Source of the DNA: Archangium violaceum
Lineage (GTDB): Bacteria > Myxococcota > Myxococcia > Myxococcales > Myxococcaceae
Direction of reading: 5' to 3'
Assembly: GCF_016887565.1 (NCBI RefSeq)
Contig: NZ_CP069396.1
Location: 9,902,001 to 9,966,000 of the forward strand
DNA length: 64,000 nt
A model generated the notes under the pieces. That model did not search any database. It was not told where the DNA came from and worked only from the letters and a program-made list of their open reading frames with translations. The position numbers and the translations under genes are program-made. This document shows, piece after piece, positions 44,993 through 53,589 of the stretch. Each line of letters starts with the position of its first letter. The stretch's first letter is position 1.

Positions 44993-47900
44993 ATGGAGCC
45001 TCGAACCCGGGCGTATACCTTGCGACAAATGTTCATCGGTCTCAGTGAGATGCACGCGCGCACCCGCGAGCACGACTGGGCCTCCACCCCCGTTGGTCCG
45101 GTGGAGACCTGGCCCCAGAGTCTCAAGGCGCTCGTCCGCACACTGCTCTCGTCGAGCTACCCCATGGTGCTGACCTGGGGTCCGTCCTTCACCCAGTTCT
45201 ACAACGATGCCTACTCGAAGCTGATAGGCGACGGCCACCCGGCGGCGCTCGGCCTGGACATCCGGATCACCCTCGCCGCGTCGTGGGACACGCTCGGCCC
45301 GATGATCCACCAGGTGATGACCACCGGCGTGGCGAACTGGACACCCGCCCTGATGCTCCTCATGGAGCGCTCCGGGTACCGCGAGGAGGCCTACTTCAGC
45401 GTCTCCCACGCCCCCGCCGAGGACGACGAGGGGCGGATCGTCGGCATGCTCGCCGTCTGCAGCGAGGTGACCCAGCAGTTGCTGGGTGAGCGGCGGACGC
45501 GGCTGCTGCGGGACCTGGCCTCCCGGGCGGCGGAGACCCGGAGCGTCGAGAAGACCTGCCGCGATGTCGCCGCCGCCATCTCCGGACATCCCCTGGACGT
45601 GCCCTTCGCGCTCATCTACCTGCGCGGCCCGGATGGCAGGACGTTCACACGCCACGGGACCATCGGGCTGGAGGAGGAGAACCCCTCGAGCCCGGCCACG
45701 GTGGATGTGGAGAAGGAGGGCGACGGCATCTGGTGCCTGAGGAGCGCGGCGGCTGGCGAGACGATCCTGCTGGGGGATGTCGAGCGCCGGGTCACGCTGA
45801 CGGGAGGCCCGTGGAAGGACCCGGTCCACTCGGCGCTGGTGATGCCCATCGCCTCCTCGGGGCAGACAGCCCCGCTCGGCGTGCTGGTGGTGGGGCTGAG
45901 CCCCAACCGCGCGCTCGACGAGGGGTACCGCTCCTTCTGCGAGCTGCTGGCGGGACAGGTGTCGGTGGCGCTGCGCAACTCCCGGGCCTACGAGGAGGAG
46001 CGCCAGCGCGCCGAGGCCCTGGCGGAGCTCGATCGCGCCAAGACGACCTTCTTCAGCAACATCAGCCATGAGTTCCGCACGCCGCTGACGCTGATGCTGG
46101 GGCCCGTGGAGCATCTGCTCGCGGGGAACGCGGGACCGATGCCGGAGGCCGCCCGATCCGAGCTCGAGGTGCTCCACCGCAACGCGGGGCGGTTGTTGCG
46201 GCTCGTCAACACGCTGCTCGACTTCTCCCGCCTGGAGGCCGGGCGGCTCGAGGCCCACTACGCCCCCCTGGAGCTCTCCGCGCTGACGGCGGATCTCGCG
46301 AGCAGCTTCCGCTCGACGGTGGAACGGGCGGGCCTGGAGCTCACCGTGGACTGTCCGCCGCTGTCGCGGCCCGTCTACCTGGATCGGGACTCGTGGGAGA
46401 AGGTCGTCCTCAACCTCATCTCCAACGCCTTCAAGTTCACCTTCGAGGGGGAGATCTCCGTCCGCACCCGGGAGCGCAACGGGCGCGCCGTGCTCGAGGT
46501 GAAGGACACCGGGACGGGCATCGCCGCCTCGGAGCTGCCGCGCATCTTCGAGCGTTTCCACCGCGTGAAGGACACCCGCTCCCGGACCCATGAGGGCACG
46601 GGCATCGGGCTGTCGCTGGTGCAGGAGCTGGTGGAGCTGCACGGAGGCACCGTGAGCGTGGACAGCACCGAGGGCCAGGGGACGACCTTCACCATCGAGC
46701 TCCCCTTCGACTCCGTGCACCTGCCACCCGAGCGCATCCGCGCCCCCGACACCCTGAGGGCCACCACGACCGGAGCGGCCCCCTACATCCAGGAGGCCTC
46801 GCGCTGGTCCAACGAGGAGGTTCCCGGGCCACGCGCGCCTCGTCCGGACAACGCCCCGGTGACGGGAAGCCCCCCCCGCGGCCGCGTGCTGCTCGCGGAC
46901 GACAACGCGGACATGCGGGACTACATCCGCCGGGTGCTGTCCTCCGAGTTCGAGGTGGAGGCGGTGGCGGACGGGCAGGCCGCCCTGGAGTCGGCGCTGG
47001 CCCATCCTCCGGACCTCGTCCTGTCGGACGTGATGATGCCGCGACTGGATGGCGTGGGGCTGCTGCGCGCGCTCCGGGCCGCCCCGCATACGAAGGATCT
47101 GCCCATCCTCCTGTTGTCCGCTCGCGCGGGCGAGGAGGCCACCCTCGAGGGACTCGCCTCCGGAGCGGATGACTACCTCATCAAACCCTTCTCGGCCCGC
47201 GAGCTGCTCGCCCGGGTGAGGACGCGCTTCGAGCTGATGCGCATGCGCCAGGAGGTGGCCCGGGAGCGGGCGCGGGTGGAGCACCTCATGGAGGCGGTGC
47301 GCGCGCGCGACGACTTCCTCACCGTCGCCTCGCACGAGCTGAAGACCCCGCTCACCTCGTTCCAGCTCAACCTCAACGCCATCGAGCGTGGGTTGAGCCA
47401 TCTGTCCCAGCACAGCGTCGGCGAGCGGCTGGACGTGGCGCGCCGCTCCGTCCGGCGGCTGGCGAGGCTCATCGAGACGCTGCTGGACGTGTCGCAGCTC
47501 ACGACGGGCCGCCTGCAACTGGAGCCCGAGCGGGTGGACCTGGCGTCGCTCGTCGGCGAGGTGGTGGCGGACAGCCAGGACGAGGCCCGGCGCCAGGGGA
47601 CCTCTCTGAACGTGCACATCGAGTCTCCCCTGACGGGGTGCTTCGACCGGGACCGCATGGAGCAGGCGGTGCACCACCTGGTGTCCAATGCCCTGAAGTT
47701 CGGCCAGGGGCGGCCGGTGGAGGTCTCCCTGCGGTCGAACGGCAACGGCGCGGTGCTGACGGTCGTGGACCATGGCATCGGCATCCCCCCGGCGGACCGG
47801 GCGCGCATCTTCGAGCGCTTCGAGCGGGCCGTGTCCGTGAGGAACTTCGGAGGCCTGGGGCTGGGCCTCTGGGTGACCCGGCAGGTGGTGGAGGCCCACC

Positions 47901-48004
47901 AGGGGGCCATCCACGTCGAGGACACCCCGGGCGGTGGCGCGACCTTCCACGTCCAGCTGCCGCGCCATGGCCGTGGAGAGGGGCCGGGTACACCTCCGAA
48001 TTGA
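44993..48004 (+). CDS. tandem hybrid histidine kinase: PAS-like, GAF, kinase, receiver, second kinase
   Basis: 1,003 aa. N-terminal PAS-like region with HDWASTPVGPVETWPQSLK and FYNDAYSKLIG (about 20-155), a motif shared by many hybrid kinases. GAF lies at about 175-335, HisKA 1 has NISHEFRTPLTLM and HATPase 1 has NAFKFTFEGE and HEGTGIGLSL. A receiver follows at about 625-745 (LLADDNADMRDY, LSDVMMPRLDG), then a second complete kinase: HisKA 2 VASHELKTPLTSF, HATPase 2 NALKFGQGRP, DHGIGIPPADR, GLGLGLWVT. Intramolecular phosphorelay is expected. ATG 44993 follows a GGAG site; ATG 45029 possible. A hairpin follows the stop. Confidence 0.9.
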   Translation: MEPRTRAYTLRQMFIGLSEMHARTREHDWASTPVGPVETWPQSLKALVRTLLSSSYPMVLTWGPSFTQFYNDAYSKLIGDGHPAALGLDIRITLAASWDTLGPMIHQVMTTGVANWTPALMLLMERSGYREEAYFSVSHAPAEDDEGRIVGMLAVCSEVTQQLLGERRTRLLRDLASRAAETRSVEKTCRDVAAAISGHPLDVPFALIYLRGPDGRTFTRHGTIGLEEENPSSPATVDVEKEGDGIWCLRSAAAGETILLGDVERRVTLTGGPWKDPVHSALVMPIASSGQTAPLGVLVVGLSPNRALDEGYRSFCELLAGQVSVALRNSRAYEEERQRAEALAELDRAKTTFFSNISHEFRTPLTLMLGPVEHLLAGNAGPMPEAARSELEVLHRNAGRLLRLVNTLLDFSRLEAGRLEAHYAPLELSALTADLASSFRSTVERAGLELTVDCPPLSRPVYLDRDSWEKVVLNLISNAFKFTFEGEISVRTRERNGRAVLEVKDTGTGIAASELPRIFERFHRVKDTRSRTHEGTGIGLSLVQELVELHGGTVSVDSTEGQGTTFTIELPFDSVHLPPERIRAPDTLRATTTGAAPYIQEASRWSNEEVPGPRAPRPDNAPVTGSPPRGRVLLADDNADMRDYIRRVLSSEFEVEAVADGQAALESALAHPPDLVLSDVMMPRLDGVGLLRALRAAPHTKDLPILLLSARAGEEATLEGLASGADDYLIKPFSARELLARVRTRFELMRMRQEVARERARVEHLMEAVRARDDFLTVASHELKTPLTSFQLNLNAIERGLSHLSQHSVGERLDVARRSVRRLARLIETLLDVSQLTTGRLQLEPERVDLASLVGEVVADSQDEARRQGTSLNVHIESPLTGCFDRDRMEQAVHHLVSNALKFGQGRPVEVSLRSNGNGAVLTVVDHGIGIPPADRARIFERFERAVSVRNFGGLGLGLWVTRQVVEAHQGAIHVEDTPGGGATFHVQLPRHGRGEGPGTPPN

Positions 48005-48032
48005 GGCGGCCCGTCAGGAAGAGCGGGCCGCC
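48005..48032 (+). terminator. stem-loop after the tandem kinase gene
   Basis: GGCGGCCCG (48005-48013), 10-nt loop, CGGGCCGCC (48024-48032): a perfect 9-bp stem that begins at the kinase stop. It separates the kinase from the vWA gene, so these are probably distinct transcripts. No T-tract. Confidence 0.55.
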
Positions 48033-48065
48033 GCGTCCCTCCGGGCAGAACTTCTGGAGGGGCAC

Positions 48066-49841
48066 ATGACCACCCACAACCCGACCACCCCCACGCTCCC
48101 CGAGGCCCAGCAGGGCCCGGCGGAGAAGCTCCTGGACCTGGTGCTCGGAGGCTCCGCGCACCTGTGGCACAACCGGCCCGGCCTGGATGTGAACGGCGTC
48201 TGGCATCCGGCCCAGGGCGCGAGCGCGGACCTCGTGCGCCGCGGCACCCCGGTCCAGCCCGGCCTCTTCGTCCCCGCGACGGTGAAGCTCTACCGCCAGC
48301 TGCTGGACATCTACCGGCTCAACACGGACCTGATGGCGCACTTCGCGTCCTACGCGCTCACGCAGACGGACTGGCGTGATCTCAAGGTGGCCACGTGCGC
48401 GCTGATGCTCGTGCAGAGCCACTCCGGACAGCCCGTCCGCGACGACGACGGCACCATCGCGTTCCACGACGACGACTTCCGCGCCATCGGCGAGGCCATG
48501 GTCCTCCACTACGAGCGCAAGTCCACGCGCATGCTCACGCCCAAGGCGGTGCTGCGGGTGGCCGAGCTGCTCGAGACTCCGGAGATCGCCCGCCTCAACC
48601 GCGAGGCCGGCTTCGGCGACCCCGCGTCGCGCAAGCCGCCCCTCGGCCGGTGGAAGAGCGTGGCGACGCGCTGGCTGCGCGTGCGTGAGCAGAACCTGCC
48701 CATGCTCCAGGGCCTGGTGAAGGCCGGCTACAAGGAGACGCTGAAGAGGATCGCCCGCAAGGCCGGCTACAAGCCGCTGACGCAGGCCTTCTTCGAGGTG
48801 CTCGGCTGGAAGCAGAAGCAGGCGGACGCGGGCCACCGCGAGGTGGGCCTGGAGGGACTCACCCTCCTCAAGCGGGAGCGCTTCGACGGGCTCTCTGAGG
48901 CGGAGATCTGCGAGTGGATCGAGCTGGAGCGCCTCTCCTACAAGGAGGTGGTGGGCCGGCTGCCCAAGGACGTGGGCCTGACGCCGGCCATCATGGCGGC
49001 GCTGCTGCCCTCGCTGTCGGACCGTGACTTGCGCATGCTGACGCCCACGCTCGAGGAGCTGGGGTTGCTGTCGGACCCCACCATCCGCGCGCGCTGGGAG
49101 AAGGCGGTGCAGGCGGCGACCGACCAGCGGGCGCTCCACATCGTGAAGAACGTCCGCAGCCAGGAGCTGAAGGCGAAGCTGGAGGAGGCGAGCGACAACG
49201 CGGCGAAGGCGGCGGTGGAGGAGGCGACGGCGGAGACGGACGTGCGGGTGATGTTCCTCATCGACAAGTCCGGCTCCATGGAGGGTGCCATCGAGCAGTC
49301 CAAGGAGGCGCTGTCGCGCATCCTCGCGGGCTTCCCGCTGGACAAGCTGCACATCGCGACGTTCGACACGATGGGGACGGTGCTCAAGCCCAAGGCGGCG
49401 AGCCGGACGGCGGTGCAGCACATGCTGCAGGGCATCAAGGCGTCGGGGGGTACCGCGCACGCGGCCGGTGTGCAGGCGCTGCACCGGGCGGGAGTGCGGG
49501 TACCGGAGGAGGCGAAGCTCATCGTCATCGTCGTGGGTGACGAGGCCGGTGAGTCGGGTGACCAGCTGGCCAAGGCCTTCCGCGAGTGCGGCTACGGCGT
49601 GGCCGCGCTGGCGATGCTGGTGAGTGTGGCCAGCAACGCCAACCGGGGCAGCACCGTGCGCACGTGCGCGGGACAGCTCCAGGTGCCGTTCAGTGAGGTG
49701 TCGGTGGACCAGTTCGATGACCCGTACCAGGTCCCCCGGGTGCTCAAGGCGCTGTTGGACGCGCCGAAGGCGGCCGGGCCCAGCCGCCAGTCCGGCTGGG
49801 TGGAGCGGGTGATGCGCACGCCGCTGTTGAAGGTGGCGTGA
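48066..49841 (+). CDS. HEAT-like plus vWA-domain protein, possibly Ro60/TROVE-like
   Basis: 591 aa. The N-terminal 380 residues are a helical repeat array (RWKSVATRWLRVREQNLPMLQG, YKETLKRIARKAGYKP). The C-terminal 190 residues form a von Willebrand A domain with intact MIDAS: FLIDKSGSMEG (DxSxS), a Thr in the next loop, and VVGDEAG. This helical-ring plus vWA order resembles Ro60/TROVE proteins, which bind structured RNA, but I see no diagnostic TROVE sequence, so the link is inference. Excellent site cttctGGAGGggcac before ATG 48066. The next gene follows with 16 nt between, suggesting an operon. Confidence 0.78.
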   Translation: MTTHNPTTPTLPEAQQGPAEKLLDLVLGGSAHLWHNRPGLDVNGVWHPAQGASADLVRRGTPVQPGLFVPATVKLYRQLLDIYRLNTDLMAHFASYALTQTDWRDLKVATCALMLVQSHSGQPVRDDDGTIAFHDDDFRAIGEAMVLHYERKSTRMLTPKAVLRVAELLETPEIARLNREAGFGDPASRKPPLGRWKSVATRWLRVREQNLPMLQGLVKAGYKETLKRIARKAGYKPLTQAFFEVLGWKQKQADAGHREVGLEGLTLLKRERFDGLSEAEICEWIELERLSYKEVVGRLPKDVGLTPAIMAALLPSLSDRDLRMLTPTLEELGLLSDPTIRARWEKAVQAATDQRALHIVKNVRSQELKAKLEEASDNAAKAAVEEATAETDVRVMFLIDKSGSMEGAIEQSKEALSRILAGFPLDKLHIATFDTMGTVLKPKAASRTAVQHMLQGIKASGGTAHAAGVQALHRAGVRVPEEAKLIVIVVGDEAGESGDQLAKAFRECGYGVAALAMLVSVASNANRGSTVRTCAGQLQVPFSEVSVDQFDDPYQVPRVLKALLDAPKAAGPSRQSGWVERVMRTPLLKVA

Positions 49842-49857
49842 GAGAGGAGTGGGTGTC

Positions 49858-50847
49858 GTGGACTACCGGAAGTTCCTCGGGAAGGTGGAGTCGGAGGTGC
49901 TGCCCTACTTCGGCGGTGCCACCGTCGACGCGGCCTCGCGGCGCCTCCGCGTGTCCACGCCGCCCGCTCCGGGCTGGTGGCGCTTCGACGTGCAGGGGCG
50001 CACCGCCACCGCGCGGGAGCCGGCCGAGCCTCGAGGGCTCGACGGGCTCCCGCTCGTCCGTGGCCATCTGTGGGGCTCCAGGCTGGTGCGCGAGGGCGCG
50101 GTGGCCGAGCAGGTGCAGTTGCTCCCGGAGGAGGAGCCGCCGCGCTTCTCGCCCGTGCGTACGCGGCGCTGGCATGACGGGACGCTCGTCTTCGAGGAGC
50201 TCGAATTCGAGGGCGAGGCCGAGGGCACCACGCGCCTCGTGCTGGAGGAGGGCCGGACGCTCGCGGAGGTGAAGGCCGTACCGGCCTCGCTGCGGGCGGC
50301 ATTCGGCTACGCGGTGTTGGAGAGCGCCTCGCATGCGCTCGGCATCCGCTTCTCCCCCGTCGAGGTGCGTGGACAGGTGCTGACGGTGGCCGAGGGAGGC
50401 CCGCCCGCGGCCGAGGCCTGTTTGCGGAGGCTGGCAGCCGGACGCGAGGCCCAGGTGCGGGTAATGGAGGCACGGCTGCGGGCCCTGGAGGACCAGCGGC
50501 GGCGGGAGGAGGAGGCTCTCCGGCTGCGGGCGGAGCTGTCGCGGCTGCGGAGCCACCCACGCCACCTGGAGCGACAGGCGCAGGGCATGTCTCGGGTGGA
50601 GCGATCGCTGGAGTCAGCGGGGGCGCGGCTGCTGAGCACGAGGCGCCTGGGCAACGAGCGGCTCGAGGTGACGTTCGGCTTCATGGGCGAGCGCTTCATC
50701 AGCATCGTGGAGGCGGACACGCTGCAGGTGGTGGACGCGGGCATCTGCCTGGCGGGGTCGGATCGCCAGGTGACGCTGGAGAGCCTGCCCTCGGTCATCC
50801 GAGAGGCCATCGAGGACGACGTGCTGGTCATCACCCGGCACGCGTGA
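49858..50847 (+). CDS. hypothetical protein with central coiled coil, paired with the vWA gene
   Basis: 329 aa, not recognised. The N-terminal half is beta-rich (MDYRKFLGKVESEVLPYFGGATVD at the start, VRGHLWGSRLVREGAVAEQ). Residues about 190-235 form an Arg/Glu-rich coiled coil (EACLRRLAAGREAQVRVMEARLRALEDQRRREEEALRLRAEL is its extent, given by ends). The C-terminal 100 residues are a compact alpha/beta domain (LEVTFGFMGERFISIVEADT, GSDRQVTLESLPSVIREAI). GTG 49858 preferred because AGGAG lies 8 nt upstream; GTG 49849 possible. Just downstream of the vWA gene, so probably co-transcribed and a functional partner. Confidence 0.7.
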   Translation: MDYRKFLGKVESEVLPYFGGATVDAASRRLRVSTPPAPGWWRFDVQGRTATAREPAEPRGLDGLPLVRGHLWGSRLVREGAVAEQVQLLPEEEPPRFSPVRTRRWHDGTLVFEELEFEGEAEGTTRLVLEEGRTLAEVKAVPASLRAAFGYAVLESASHALGIRFSPVEVRGQVLTVAEGGPPAAEACLRRLAAGREAQVRVMEARLRALEDQRRREEEALRLRAELSRLRSHPRHLERQAQGMSRVERSLESAGARLLSTRRLGNERLEVTFGFMGERFISIVEADTLQVVDAGICLAGSDRQVTLESLPSVIREAIEDDVLVITRHA

Positions 50848-50850
50848 GAC

Positions 50851-50888
50851 GCCCCTCTCCCTCTGGGAGAGGGGCGGGGGTGAGGGTC
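50851..50888. repeat. intergenic palindromic repeat in front of the JAMM gene
   Basis: GCCCCTCTCCC-tct-GGGAGAGGGGC (50851-50875), an 11-bp perfect stem, followed by GGGGGTGAGGGTC. Same repeat family as at 9183, 19491 and 60704-60979, here in the orientation reading CCCTCTCCC first. The GAGGGTC part provides the only plausible ribosome site for the JAMM gene starting at 50894, so the repeat may have been domesticated. Confidence 0.7.
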
Positions 50889-50893
50889 TACGC

Positions 50894-51274
50894 ATGCGAC
50901 AGCGAGAGGTCTGCCTGCTCATCGGCCGTCAAGGGACAGTGCTGTGGAGCGATGCCTCGGACAGTCCCGTCTTGCTGCCGGACTCCCGCGCGCGCTGGGA
51001 AGCCATCTGGCGGCTGCGCGGTGAGCTGGAGGAGATCGCCCACAGCCACCCGGTGGGGCCATTGGGCTTCAGCGCCGAGGACGAGACGACGATGGCGGCA
51101 CTCACGGAGGCACTCGGCCGTCCCGTGCGTTTCTCGGTGGTGGCGCCCACGGGGATGGTGGTGCGAGAGGGCGGCGAGGACGTGCGCGTCACCGAGGAGC
51201 CCGAATGGGTCCCGCGCCTGCGGGCGGAGTCCGGGATGACGCATGGACCCAGCGGAAAACCCTACCAGGTGTAG
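50894..51274 (+). CDS. JAMM/MPN-type (Prok-JAB) metallopeptidase-like protein
   Basis: 126 aa. It has the complete JAMM signature: E5 near the start (REVCLLIG), then HSH (H50, H52), seven residues, then S60 and D63 in HSHPVGPLGFSAED, that is HxH-x7-S-x2-D. JAB1/MPN/Mov34 peptidases of this type cut isopeptide or peptide bonds after ubiquitin-like modifiers or process sulfur-carrier proteins. The gene is 47 nt after the vWA partner gene with a palindromic repeat in between. Its end overlaps the converging gene by 13 nt. Substrate unknown; a ubiquitin-like/E1 pair occurs 6 kb downstream. Confidence 0.8.
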   Translation: MRQREVCLLIGRQGTVLWSDASDSPVLLPDSRARWEAIWRLRGELEEIAHSHPVGPLGFSAEDETTMAALTEALGRPVRFSVVAPTGMVVREGGEDVRVTEEPEWVPRLRAESGMTHGPSGKPYQV

Positions 51275-51888
51275 ACCAGGTTGAAGTCCGCTCCGGGATC
51301 CCGGTAGTCCGTCAGGGTGACGGTCGGCTCGAGTCCGGACACCGAGCGGATCAACTCCCGGTACATGCCGAGGATCCACGCCGGCCCCGTCACCTCCTTC
51401 TTGAAGAGGAGCCGGGCGGAATTGGCACTCAGCTTCTCGTACGCGCGCTCACCATGGCTGGTCGCGGCCCTGGCCGAGGCCGTCGTCGCCGCCAGGATCT
51501 GGTGCATGTCCCGACCCGGGAACTTCCACATGGCCCGGCCGAGCGGGGACGCGACGTACCCGCGCGCGGAGAACACGCCCAGCTCCTCCATCGCCTCCGC
51601 ATAGGAGATGCCGAGTTGACGCTCGACGGCGCTCGCCGCCGCATCCATGACGCGCAACTGTTCGACGACGGGAAGGGTGTAGGCCGCGCCTTGCTCCAAC
51701 GACGGAGCCACGGCCCGGACCTCCCCGACGGCCTCGGGCCCCAGTCGCTCCTCGACATACGACAGGGTGGAAGTGAGGAACTGCGCCTGGGTTCTCGCCT
51801 CGGGTGGCGACAGGGCGATGCGGCGCAGCATGGCGTCTCTCGTGTCCATCACCCGAAAGTCTATCGCCGTCCCCTCAGCCGCTGCCAT
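51262..51888 (-). CDS. DUF2378-like (TIGR02265-like) myxobacterial protein
   Basis: About 208 aa, soluble and mostly helical. It resembles the TIGR02265/DUF2378 paralogous family restricted to myxobacteria (pattern SYVEERLGPEAVGEVRAVAP, ISYAEAMEELGVFSARGY, TSHGERAYEKLSANSARLLFKK, and a C-terminal DPGADFNLVYTW). Function of the family is unknown. The start is uncertain: ATG 51888 or ATG 51849 (MDTRDAM). It converges with the JAMM gene, the two stops overlapping. Confidence 0.6.
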   Translation of the reverse strand: MAAAEGTAIDFRVMDTRDAMLRRIALSPPEARTQAQFLTSTLSYVEERLGPEAVGEVRAVAPSLEQGAAYTLPVVEQLRVMDAAASAVERQLGISYAEAMEELGVFSARGYVASPLGRAMWKFPGRDMHQILAATTASARAATSHGERAYEKLSANSARLLFKKEVTGPAWILGMYRELIRSVSGLEPTVTLTDYRDPGADFNLVYTW

Positions 51889-52085
51889 CGGCCATCCGGC
51901 GTCGCCGCATGCACTCCGCTCCTGGGGAGGTCCGTCCATACACGCCTCACATCCTCGTGCCGCGCGCCAGCGGTGGCGTGCTTTCGTGCTCGTTCCAGAA
52001 CGGAACAACCGCCCGCCCGTTCTCCGGGCAATCGAAGAACCAGAAGACGAAGTGCATGCTCCGCGCGCGAGCTAGGATGGAGCGC

Positions 52086-52349
52086 GTGAGCACGGACCAT
52101 CCCGAGGACAGTGGGCGTACGGATCGCTGGCAGAGTCTGGTGGCGGGGGCCTTCCTGCTGGAGGAAACACTGGCCTCCAAGGAGGGCCCCGGGGATACGT
52201 CTGGCGCAATCCCCCCAGCCCTTCGCTACCTGGACAGCCTGCTCGAGGTCTTCCCCTCGAGCCTGGATCCAGTGGAGGACTTCGAGGGCTACGCCGTCCG
52301 GCGGATGGCCCTCGCCCTGCGGCGCGCCCTGGAGCAGGGCGGCCGCTGA
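52086..52349 (+). CDS. small hypothetical protein, 87 aa
   Basis: Acidic, helical, Cys-free protein with no recognised motif (RWQSLVAGAFLLEETLAS, SLLEVFPSSLDPVEDFEGYAVRRMALALR). GTG 52086 has a GGAG site at proper spacing; ATG 52077 is the alternative. Codon usage matches neighbours. It stands alone in a short gap between the DUF2378-like gene (divergent) and the DUF2231 gene (convergent). Confidence 0.5.
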   Translation: MSTDHPEDSGRTDRWQSLVAGAFLLEETLASKEGPGDTSGAIPPALRYLDSLLEVFPSSLDPVEDFEGYAVRRMALALRRALEQGGR

Positions 52350-52369
52350 GCGGGCCTCGAAACGGCACG

Positions 52370-53034
52370 CTACACCGGACGGATCTCCGGGCGGGACTCG
52401 CCCAGCCCGACCGGAGGCCGCTGCTCGAGCTTCTGTTCGATGGATTTCACGCCGAACGCGCTGGGGTCCAGCTGCTCGCGGCCCACGAAGACCTGGCGGG
52501 CACGGCCCAGCAACCACCCGAGCCCCTTCACCGCGTCGCGCAGGAGCCGCGCGGGCGCCTGGCGCGAGAGCAACGGCGGGCTGCGCTGGTCGAGCTCCTC
52601 GCCCTTCATGGTCAGATCCTTCACACCCACGCCGTGCGTGTACACCATCTCGCCGCCCAGCCAGCCGGTGTAGGAGGCGAAGGCGAACGCGCCCAGGCCC
52701 AGGATGTTGGAGAGCAGGGAGGGCCGGTGGCTCGCGCGCCACATGGCGACCCCGAAGGCCCCCAGCACGATGGTCACGTTGCCAAGACCATGGAGGAACA
52801 TCATGTCCCGGGTGTGCCGCTCCTCGACCTTCACCTCCTGCGAGGCCGCCATCCCGGCCAGGCCCGCCAACAATCCACTCGCCGCCGTGGTCCACCACAG
52901 CGTCCGGGCGGCCTTGTCCAGCCTCCGGTTGCCGGAGAGCGCCGCCGCCAGGTCGATGACGACCGTGGATGGAAGCAGCGCCAGCGGCGCGTGGATCAAC
53001 GTCGGGTGCAGCTCGTGTACGCGAGTCTCCATGG
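52370..53034 (-). CDS. DUF2231 membrane protein
   Basis: 221 aa. Start at ATG 53034 is well supported by gAGGAGGAattcc. Begins ETRVHELHPTLIHAPLALLPSTVV, the usual DUF2231 opening with conserved His pair, and has about four helices (LWWTTAASGLLAGLAGMAAS, FLHGLGNVTIVLGAFGVAMW, NILGLGAFAFASYTGWLGGEMVY). GGEMVYTHG is the second family signature. The C-terminal 60 residues are hydrophilic. Function unknown; some members bind heme or metal through the conserved His. Confidence 0.85.
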
Positions 53035-53227
53035 AATTCCTCCTCATCTCCGAAACCTTGGGGCGCGACGCTCGGCGGACAACCCGCCCCGCCGGACTCC
53101 TGGATGCCCCACCCCCAGGCAAAGAGACGCCTCCAGGGAGGGGCGGACGAGGAAGCACTCCCATTGCCAGGAAGGGCGGGCGTGGGCAGACCACCAGCCC
53201 CCGGAGGCGGGGCCTCGGGAGGACACG

Positions 53228-53443
53228 ATGAAATCGACGGGGCTGATGCTGGTGCTGGCGGGGCTCGGCCTCGTCGTCATCGGGCTGCTGGTGTACTCGG
53301 GCGCGCTGTCCTGGTTCGGACGGCTGCCAGGTGACGTGCGCTGGGAGGGTGAACACACCCGCGTCTACGTCCCGCTGGTCTCGATGCTGCTGCTCTCCGC
53401 GCTGTTGAGCCTGATCTCCTTCGTGGTGCGCCGGTTCCTCTGA
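53228..53443 (+). CDS. DUF2905-type small membrane protein
   Basis: 71 aa with two helices: LMLVLAGLGLVVIGLLVYSG and VYVPLVSMLLLSALLSLISFVV, separated by LSWFGRLPGDVRWEGE, which is the diagnostic DUF2905 motif (GrLPGDi). Strong ribosome site gGGAGGacacg before ATG 53228. Function unknown. Standing alone between divergent DUF2231 and the histone-like gene. Confidence 0.88.
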   Translation: MKSTGLMLVLAGLGLVVIGLLVYSGALSWFGRLPGDVRWEGEHTRVYVPLVSMLLLSALLSLISFVVRRFL

Positions 53444-53500
53444 CCCCCGGCGCTTCACTTCATCGAAGCCTCGCGGCCTCGCGATGCTTACGCATTCGTC

Positions 53501-53558
53501 GGATGGAGTTCACTCCATCCAAGACGCTGCTTGGGTGTGGACCCGTAGTGACTAGGCT
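53501..53558 (+). promoter_or_regulatory. inverted repeat and candidate promoter of the histone-like gene
   Basis: A perfect inverted repeat GGATGGAG-ttca-CTCCATCC (53501-53520) is followed by TTGGGT (53531-53536), 16 nt, TAGGCT (53553-53558), a possible sigma-70 promoter. The repeat lies immediately upstream, as an operator would. The gene starts at 53590. Boxes are weak (TTG and TA...T matches only). Confidence 0.35.
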
Positions 53559-53589
53559 TGCACCCGCTCACCTCAAGGAGGAGCACCGC

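Noticed and set aside
44966-47968. Long minus-strand open frame opposite the tandem kinase
   Set aside because: Antisense shadow of a gene with all kinase motifs.
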